64,000 bases of DNA, from NCBI GenBank assembly GCA_003013855.2, contig ML058384.1:15386176-15450175 (forward strand), given 5' to 3'. This document shows positions 57,058 to 64,000 of the stretch, one piece after another. The position numbers and the translations under genes are program-made. The notes beneath the pieces are model-generated. The model saw only the letters and a program-made list of their open reading frames with translations. It was not told the origin of the DNA and did no database searches. The DNA comes from Liriodendron chinense. Taxonomy: Eukaryota > Streptophyta > Magnoliopsida > Magnoliales > Magnoliaceae. Within the stretch, counting starts at the first letter, position 1, and each line of letters opens with the position of its first letter.

Positions 57058-58361
57058 CTAACTAGCTCCATGATCGAGCTGGTCTGGCTGTGTCATCTCT
57101 CCTGCAAGATCGTGGACGCTGCGTTGGAGGGACCGAAACATCTGTTCCAAGACGGACTGACGCCCAATAATCTGAGCCTGGCCAGCAGCAAGTCGGGACT
57201 GATGCTCAAGGATTTGATGCAACAAGTCTGGTTGAGACCGACTAGGAGTATGCGATCCGCTCGGTCGATCTAAAGGAGTCATAAATTTGTTACGTGTAAA
57301 GTCTCGAACCGAGTCTGAAAGCGACGTGGATGTTGTCGTGGATCTATCTCTGGCTTTGCCTATTGAGAAGGACCGGGAACTAGGGGTGGACTTGGAATTG
57401 CGGATGGTCCAGGGGCTGGAGCAGGAGCTGGGGCTGGAGTAGGACAAAGCAGCTTCATCTTCTTTATTGTGGTGCGGTTTATGATTCCAGGCATCACAGA
57501 GTAGAAGTAGGAGTAAAACCACATCGTAAGGCAAGTTGACACACAAGATGCCCAAATGAGAAACTTTCGAACCATTGCTCCCAACTGCTATAGCAAGCCT
57601 GACGTGTGATAATGGTAGGAAGACACAACCTATGGCCTTAACTAACATTGTATATTATTTGAACCATTTGAGCTTTAAGGTCATAGCAGTTACCCAATCG
57701 AGGGTAGAGATTACTCACGAAGACTTGATGGAGAATGCGGAAGGCATGAGCCATGTATTTCGTTTGAAGAGCATTTTCCTTATACCACTCTACATTCTGA
57801 CCATTGCACAGTGCCTCAGTTAAGGCGACACGCTCTTCTTCAAGAGTTCTACCCGACTCGGGAATCTGATATCTGACATTTTCTACTCCAATCAGATGAG
57901 CAATCAAGGCAGCTGTGATCTAAATCTGCCTCTCATTGTATGTGACATAGAAGCTAGGCAAATACTCTAACCGGATCCGAACAATGTGAAAAAAACGATC
58001 GGACCAAATCCTCATGGATAGGCCTAGCTAGCTCTAGGACTTTTTCTCATCCCATATTTGACAGCATTTCATATATTCTTTAGTTTCGGAGGCCATCAAC
58101 GGCCACCCTCTCATGCAACATAGTATGGCTAGCAAATTTCACAATACCCTTGGCCCTGGACACAACTTTTGCTTCCAATGGAGATTCGGAGGACTCAGAA
58201 TTTGTAGATATATCTTCAAGGTCAGGGTAAGCCCGGGACCGAGCTCGGGAACTATCCCCTCAAACTACCTTACGCTTCGATCGAGTGGGCCGAGATGGCC
58301 CTTCGTCAATTGGAGCTTTAACTCTCTTCCCATTTTGCGTGGAAACATGTTTAGGCGGCAT
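57058..58361 (-). pseudogene. Envelope-position ORF of C, left (minus-strand) copy
   Basis: Starts at the ATG at 58361 (MPPKHV...KRVKAPIDEG...RPTRSKRKV, a basic N-terminus), broken by a stop near 58260. At 57907-57638 it carries MIAHLIGVENVRYQIPES and AHAFRILHQVFVSNLYPRLG, homologous to element Y at about 6350-6150. At 57648-57058 it continues with a Ser/Pro-rich region and a C-terminal helix (LLHQILEHQSRLAAGQAQII). Frame changes near 57640. Function unknown. Confidence 0.72.
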
Positions 58362-58650
58362 CTGGAGCCGAAGATATGCAATGAGTACAACTACAAATGA
58401 AATACCATTCATCAAGAGGATCTAATCAACCCTCAAACTGTAGAGAATCCAACAAGGAAGCTCAAGCTACTCAAGAGAATACAGGTAAACTCTAACCAAC
58501 CCTAGAGAATTGAAGAGCCCCCAAAAACACACTTACCTGAAAGAAACTCTCTAATCTGACGAATATGACACAAGAAATGAGCATTTGATTCAAAGGATCG
58601 ATGATAGGAGTGGAGAAATCGAAGCTATGAAGAGTGTATGTGAGTTTTAG
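58362..58650 (-). other. Leader of the left envelope-position ORF with strong splice donor
   Basis: The minus strand has TTTCAG/GTAAGTGTG at 58536, a near-perfect plant donor. CTCCAG directly before the ATG at 58361, or TTTGTAG slightly upstream, could act as acceptor. Confidence 0.5.
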
Positions 58651-59084
58651 GGTCAGGCGATTGAATGGGTGGAAGAAGAGGGGACCAACCGATTGAGGGA
58701 CAGATGGATCGCACGAGATTTTAAAGCCATTTGAGTGTTTTTGCGCGTTAGTGATCGATCGATCAGGCCTGGGCAATCGATCGCTAATGCCATCGTTTTT
58801 TATCAGATTAATCTCCGACCTGTTTTTGTCAATCTTGCGCTTCAACGATAGATCGACTTGACTTGGGCGATCAATGCTTATTTCGATTTTTGTACAAAAC
58901 AATCTCTGGCTAGCTATTCCAATTTTCGCAATTGCGATTGATCGCTCAGCCTAATCGATTGATCAATTGAGCTGATTTTTGTGCAGATCAATCTTTGATC
59001 CAATTGTCAACCCAGAGGTGGGTTCATAGACCCTCTGATCTTTAATTTTAAGAGGATTTTGAATACCAAAATGTGATGTTGACC
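58651..59084. promoter_or_regulatory. Central spacer with palindromes between two divergent ORFs
   Basis: GATCGATCGATCAGG, GGGCAATCGATCGC (about 58750-58792), GATTGATCGC and AATCGATTGATCAATTG (about 58935-58970). The palindrome type equals that of the LTR of C. Possible bidirectional promoter; no TATA box found. Confidence 0.45.
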
Positions 59085-59349
59085 ATTCTGAGGATGACAC
59101 ACCACCCCTATCATCGATCCTTTGAATCAGAGGCTCATTTCTTGTGTCATATTCGTTAGATTAGAGGGTTTCTTTCAGGTAAGTGTGTTTTTTGGGGGCT
59201 CTTCAATTCTCTAGGGTTGGTTAAAGTTCCATGTATTCTCTTTAGTTTGAACTTCTTGTCGGATTCTCTACAGTCTAAGGGTTGATTAGATCCTTTTGGT
59301 GAATGGTCTTTCATTTGTAGCTATACTCATTGCATATCTTTGGCTCTAA
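59085..59349 (+). other. Leader of the right envelope-position ORF with strong splice donor
   Basis: TTTCAG/GTAAGTGTG at 59179 mirrors that at 58536. Confidence 0.5.
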
Positions 59350-60517
59350 ATGCCGCCTAAACATGTTTACACACAAAAAGGGAAGAGAGCTAAAGCCCCA
59401 ATGGACGAAGGGCCATTTCGGCCTACTCGATCTAAGCGTAAGGTAGTTCGAGGGGGTAGCTCCCGTGCTCAGTCTCGGGCTTCCCTCGACCCTGAAGATA
59501 TATTTACAAATTCTGAGTCCTCCGGATCTCCATTGGAAGCAGAAGTTGTTTCCAAGACCTAGGGTATTGTGAAATTTGCTGGCTATACTATGCTGCGTGA
59601 GAGAAGGGTGGGCGTTGACAGACTCCAAAACTATAGAATATATGAAATGCTGTCAAATATAGGATGAGAAAAAGTCCTGGAGCTAGCTGGGCCTGTCCAT
59701 GAGGATTTGGTCTGATCGTTTTTTTTTTTCACATTGTTTGGATCCGGTAGAGTATTCGCCTAGCTTCTATGTTAAATACAATGAGAGGCGGATTCATATC
59801 ACAACTGACTTGATTGCTCGTCTTATTGGAGTAGAAATGTCAGACTATCAGATTCCCGAGTTGGTAGAACTCCTGAAGAAGAGCGTGTCGCCTTAACTGA
59901 GGCACTGTGCAATGGTTAGAATGTAGAGTGGTATAAGGGAAATGCTCTTCAAACGAAATACATGGCTCATGCCTTCTGTATTCTCCATCAAGTCTTTGTG
60001 ACCAATCTCTACCCTCGATTGGGTAACCACTATGACCTTAAAGCTCAAATGGTTCAAATAATATACAATGTTAGTCAAGGTCATAGGTTGTGTCTTCCTA
60101 CCATTATCACACGTCAACTTGCTATAGCAGTTGGGATCGGTGGTTCGAAAGTTTTTCCATTTGGTCATCTTGTGTGTCGACTTGCCTTATGATGTGGTTT
60201 TACTCCTACTTCTATCCTTGTGATACCTGGAATCAGAAACCGCACCACCATAAAGAAGATGAAGCTGCTTCGTCCTAGTCCAGCCCCTGGACCATCCGCA
60301 GCTCTAGGTCCATCCGTAGTTCCCGGTCCTTCTCAGCAGGCAAAGCCAGAGATAGATCCTTGTCGCTTTCAGACTCCAGTTTGAGCTTTTACACATCGCA
60401 GATCTATGACTACCTCATATCAACCGAGCGGATCGCATAGTCCTAGTCGGTCTTAGCCAAACTTGTTGCATTAGATCCTTGAGCAGCAGTCCCGACTTGC
60501 TGCTGGCCAAGCTCAAA
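59350..60517 (+). pseudogene. Envelope-position ORF of C, right (plus-strand) copy
   Basis: MPPKHVYTQKGKRAKAPMDE start; RPTRSKRKVVRGGSSRAQSR. A TAG after VVSKT (59560) truncates it. Later frames carry IARLIGVEMSDYQIPE (about 59810) and AHAFCILHQVFVTNLYPRLG (about 59965), then Pro-rich sequence and SRLAAGQAQ at the end. It is less intact in the middle than the left copy but lacks the early stop near 58260. Confidence 0.7.
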
Positions 60518-62375
60518 GAGGGAGAGAGATGAGAGCCATACAAGGGAATCTTGCGAATTATTTAAATACACCAACCCATCTTATAAATACCCAATGGCGG
60601 AACCTTTTTAACTAACAATGCAAAGGTTAAGCCCTTGGAAATAACAAAAGGATATGCTCTTCTTTGGAATTCCACCAAAAGACAGGCCCTTATATGGCAA
60701 AACACTGAATCTTAAAATACTAAATCAGATAAAATATTAAGTCTCCAAATCAGCCAAAAGTTGGAGAATTAGGAAACAAGAGGAAAGGTTGCATGCAGTT
60801 TCTGCTGTAAAAAAATTCTGCGTAGTACCCTCCTTGGAGTGAACATGACGAACATGCGGTGATTACAACTATTGTTTTGGTGAGCCATCACATCGATAGG
60901 CCATACCACAAAAATCAATGAGAATGGATTATCTTAGCTATCCAATAAGAGATGTCCCGATCAACACATTTTTGCCACTTGCACCTTGTGGGAACTACGT
61001 GGAACTTTTATACAACATGGGTCGCAAAGTAGCACTCCTCTAAGGAATAAAAACAGGCTATTGGTTAAGCCATGTGTAGGGGTAGGGCTACTGTAAATAT
61101 AGTTTGCAGGTCGCATGCTGGACATGCCATAACCCCTCAGGAAACATTTATCTGGTGGGATGCATGGCCAGTAGCACATTGAAGAAAAAGCATTGATACT
61201 AGACATTCTAGACTGTTGGTTTAGCAGACTATTTCTTTTTGAATTTGAAGGGTTGGCACTTTTCATTTTTGGTGCCTACCAGGTTACTGGATTGGTAAGA
61301 ATTTTGCACTTGCAGGATGTCCAGATGAGGGATGTTGGAGAGGAGAGCCTCTGGGTTACCTTTTGCATTCCTTTGAATAACAAAAGATCAAAGGATTTGC
61401 AATTCTTTTCCAGGATTTTATTATTAATAAATTTTCACAAATTTGACCTCTTCTTTTGGGCAATATGGACACTTACTGCACTTCTTGTGAGTGGCATGGA
61501 CCATTATGTATGAGAAGATATATGCTTGTTTCAAGGACTCATGGGGAGCATGGCACTACAAAAATTATGAGAAATTTTGTTGCATTTCAAGTTCTATAGA
61601 CTGAGCCATCTCTACTCACTTGTCTCGTGAGTTTTTAGTTTCATCCATGGTTGAAAGATGTGCAACCAACCTTGCATGGCTTCTAACAAGTTGAGATAGT
61701 GATAATAGCCCAAGTGTCAGCTAAAGCATAAAAAATCTTAATCTTCAGGACACATTATGAGAACTCCATGAAACAGCAACTTTACAACAAAATAGCATTG
61801 ACAAAAACTTCTAGAAAAGTTTAATGCATTTACTCAGTAAGATTTTGTAAGTAGAACTGCTAACTTTAATAGTTGACATTGTTATTGAACTTCAACTGTA
61901 CCAAATGAGAAGCATCTTACTGTCTTTTTGTTGTTTTTTGTTGTTGTGTATCTAAATTATTCTACAGTTCCCATTTTCCAGCAACCATCCTGCTTTTGCA
62001 ACCTCCCCCCCCCCCCCCTTCCCATTTTTCTCCTGAACTTGGCTCATATTAATATAAGTTCCCCAAATTTCAGGAATAAGACTGCAATTGTGACAATGAA
62101 CTTGGTTAACATACCATCAGTAAGGAAATCAGCTAAAAGTATCTTGAAACTTGATAGTCCATGTGCATTGTTCTGAATTCAGCATATCTCATCTTGATGG
62201 AAGAAGATCCCAATATAAGTATAAAGACATTGATATCTTAACCCATCTGAGATTAACCCAGATGCATCTCAAGATTTGAGAGCAGTTTATTTTGTTCTGA
62301 TCAAATCCTACATCATCATAGAACTCTGCCTAAAACTAGGCTGTTTTCAAGCATTCTATCTGATCTCTTTGATCC
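60518..62375. other. Intron sequence between element C and exon 2
   Basis: No gene recognised. A (C)n run lies at about 62004-62017. The 106-codon open stretch at 61193-61513 has no recognisable domain and is probably chance. Confidence 0.5.
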
Positions 62376-62385
62376 TTTGCCTCAG

Positions 62386-63319
62386 GTTTGAGTCTGTTAC
62401 CTTCCGGAGGACAAAAGAGTCTGCTTCTCAGCATAATTCCATGCAGCAGAAGACTGGCTTGGTGGAAGCAATAATTGTGGAGATTAGAGACAGGGAGAAG
62501 ATCGGTGGTATTTATCTCAATTCTGATGATATATGCTGTACTCCTTCTCTTGCAAAAAACATCTCTTGTAAGGTAGGGGAGGTGATTATTCGTCAAAATC
62601 TAGACAACCCGGGGTGGCCAAGACGCGTTCAGACCTTTTTTGAAGGAAATAATGAAGACATTAAAATGCCTACTCAAGATGTAGAGATAAACAGTACTGG
62701 AATGTACTATCTATATTTTATGTATTGTGATCCACAACTCAAGGGAACAACAATCACAGGAAGAACTGTGTGGAGAAATCCAGAAGGTTATCTACCTGGA
62801 AAGATGGCACCATTAATGAAATTTTATGGCTTCATGTCTTTAGCATATCTTGTTCTTGGTCTCATATGGTTTCTCCAGTTCGTACGATTTTGGAAAGACA
62901 TATTACAGCTACATTATCACATTACTTTGGTAATTGCTCTGGGGATGTGTGAAATGGCATTCTGGTATTTTGAGTATGCAAATTTCAATTCTACTGGGAG
63001 CAGACCTATGGGTATCACTATGTGGGCAGTTACCTTTACCGCTGTCAAGAAGACTGTATCTCGCCTTCTTCTTTTAGTGGTGTCAATGGGCTATGGTGTT
63101 GTGCGTCCAACCCTAGGCGGGATAACCTCCAAAGTAGCTCTTCTTGGTGTGATATATTTTGTGGGTACAGAGGCACTCGAGCTGGTTGAACATTTGGGAA
63201 ATATCAATGATTTCTCTGGAAAAGCAAAGTTGTTTCTAGTGCTGCCTGTTGCTATCTTGGACGCGTGCTTTATTCTCTGGATATTCTCATCACTATCAAA
63301 AACTTTAGAAAAGCTTCAG
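62386..63319 (+). CDS. GOST-family (Lung seven transmembrane receptor) protein, exon 2
   Basis: Encodes the rest of codon 89 and residues 90-400. The luminal/extracellular domain continues to about residue 230 (FESVTFRRTKES; MQQKTGLVEAII; Cys 139, 140, 150 and 203 may pair; NPEGYLPGKMAPLM). Membrane segments follow at about 233-256, 264-286, 298-323, 334-353 and 371-390. Family motifs are YGFMSLAYLVLGLIWFLQF, WYFEYANFNSTGSRPMG, VSMGYGVVRPTLGGITSK and EHLGNINDFSGK. The exon ends KTLEKLQ at 63319 before GTATTC; the last two helices and the tail must lie on later exons outside the window. The long single exon is open without breaks, so the gene is probably functional. Confidence 0.95.
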
Positions 63320-63654
63320 GTATTCCTATTTCACACTCGTAGTACATGTACAAATGCACACCCATATGCACAGCTATGCATGCATGCCCTTACTCACAGA
63401 TCAAGGGTGACATTATACTTTTGAAATTGTCTTGATGTGAAGAGCATGTTCTTTGCTGTGTTACCTCAACACTTCAAACTATTTCATAACATTGGCTTGG
63501 ATTCGTAAGTCTGATGCTTAACAATATGAGAAATGTTGTTAGGTTACTTGCGAATCATTCCTAACATGTAATATTCATTATTTAAGGCACATAAAAAAAC
63601 TGATTGAACATTGCACATTGGATTCAAAGAATGGAAACATGAAACTTTTTTTCA
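63320..63654 (+). other. Start of intron 2 of the GOST-family gene
   Basis: Donor CAG/GTATTC at 63320. No other feature. Confidence 0.7.
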
Positions 63655-63659
63655 CCTGC

Positions 63660-64000
63660 CAGACCAGATTTTTTTTTTGAGATAGCTGCAAATTTATTAG
63701 AAAAGCCCGCAAAAATGCGGGGAAAGAATACAATTGAGACTATGAGAAAAACCAAGAAGAAAGATTAGCAGATTTCTCTGCTTTTACATATGTTGCCCAT
63801 TCCGAGACAACCTTTTTTCATGGTTGTAATAACCTCTTCAACTGAAGTTTCCTTGTTTTGAAAACAACAGCCGTTCCGGGCTTTTCAAATAAACCATAGA
63901 ATTCCCATCGCAAGGAGCCTACAAATTGCTCTCCATGGCAAGCCCAAAGAACATGGTCAACTAACCTTGGCATCATCACCCATGATATATGGAAAAGACG
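63660..64000 (-). mobile_element. LINE 3' end fragment in antisense
   Basis: A T-run (63670-63679) followed by GAGATAGCTGCAAATTTATT and AAAAGCCCGCAAAAATGCGG is the reversed 3' tail of a plant LINE as I recognise it: a poly-A end, then a short untranslated region. It continues beyond the window. Confidence 0.5.

Larger units (their letters stand above)
54084..60517 (-). mobile_element. Rearranged SIRE-like copia element C
   Basis: It starts with a full-looking LTR (54084-55860), then the polypurine tract, 3' untranslated sequence and an envelope-position ORF on the minus strand. Instead of pol, an inverted second copy of the ORF and its leader follows (59085-60517). No pol, primer site or second LTR and no target duplication were found. 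The right boundary is where similarity to the ORF stops. Confidence 0.65.
57172..60517. repeat. Large inverted repeat (arms ~1.4-1.5 kb)
   Basis: The left arm, about 57172-58650, is the reverse complement of about 59085-60517. Matching landmarks (58361 with 59350; 58536 with 59179; about 57200 with 60490) all sum to about 117,700, so the axis is near 58,855. The 0.4-kb centre holds GATCGATC/CAATCGATCG palindromes. Confidence 0.85.
43355..62385 (+). other. Intron 1 of the GOST-family gene, 19,031 bp
   Basis: Donor G/GTCAGA at 43355 and acceptor TTTGCCTCAG at 62376-62385. The phase and protein continuity support the join. The intron is mostly retroelement D (44124-53308) and element C (54084 to about 60517). 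The donor lacks the usual AAGT after GT, so it is weak. Confidence 0.8.

Noticed and set aside
61193..61513. 106-codon open stretch in intron 1
   Set aside because: No recognisable domain, no splice context, AT-rich composition like the surrounding intron.
62276..62385. Upstream extension of exon 2 to an ATG at 62276
   Set aside because: The extension precedes a good acceptor (TTTGCCTCAG), its residues do not fit the family, and the join with exon 1 gives the expected protein.

Overview
The window is nuclear DNA of a flowering plant. It holds one host gene, split by a very long intron, and dense nested transposable elements. The dispersed GGGCCCAC-type non-coding repeat (14425-14551 plus 42002-42085, and 42763-42990) looks to me like magnoliid-type genomic sequence, but that lineage call is a weak inference. 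No RNA gene, CRISPR array or bacterial feature is present.

Layout. 1-1865: LTR remnant of a Ty3/gypsy element with a telomere-like stretch. 1866-14412: a 5'-truncated L1-type LINE, split by a solo copia LTR (X; 2708-2970 and 10561-12029, target duplication GACAA), which is itself split by a truncated SIRE-like copia element (Y, 2971-10560, minus strand) with pol and an envelope-position ORF. 14425-42085: a non-coding repeat split by a 27.4-kb minus-strand Ty3/gypsy element (G, 14552-41996, target duplication GGGCT). G has decayed gag-pol and an antisense, apparently spliced additional ORF. Inside G sit two or more related copia LTR units (B and E, 22181-28932), a complete Athila-type gypsy element (H, 29100-38984, target duplication TAAGT) and a non-autonomous hAT element (40523-41124, target duplication AGTCCTAG).

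42086-64000: the host gene. Exon 1 (43089-43354) and exon 2 (62386-63319) encode the first 400 residues of a GOST-family (Lung seven transmembrane receptor) membrane protein; later exons lie beyond the window. Intron 1 is 19,031 bp. It contains copia element D (44124-53308, target duplication GGGAC), whose right end is an inverted LTR reached through a fold-back rearrangement. It also contains a rearranged SIRE-like element C (54084 to about 60517) with two envelope-position ORFs arranged as a large inverted repeat.

The most unusual signal is regulatory. In eight LTR copies from two superfamilies, a cluster of short palindromes spaced at about 10 or 20-22 bp lies just upstream of the presumed TATA box. 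Each family has its own palindrome (TCCGATTGATCGGA, GACCGGTC, CGATATATCG, CAATCGATCG). In elements Y and C the same family-specific palindrome recurs upstream of the internal envelope-position ORF, followed by a strong splice donor and, in Y, a TATA-like box. This suggests an internal promoter with a leader intron, copied from or co-evolving with the LTR promoter.
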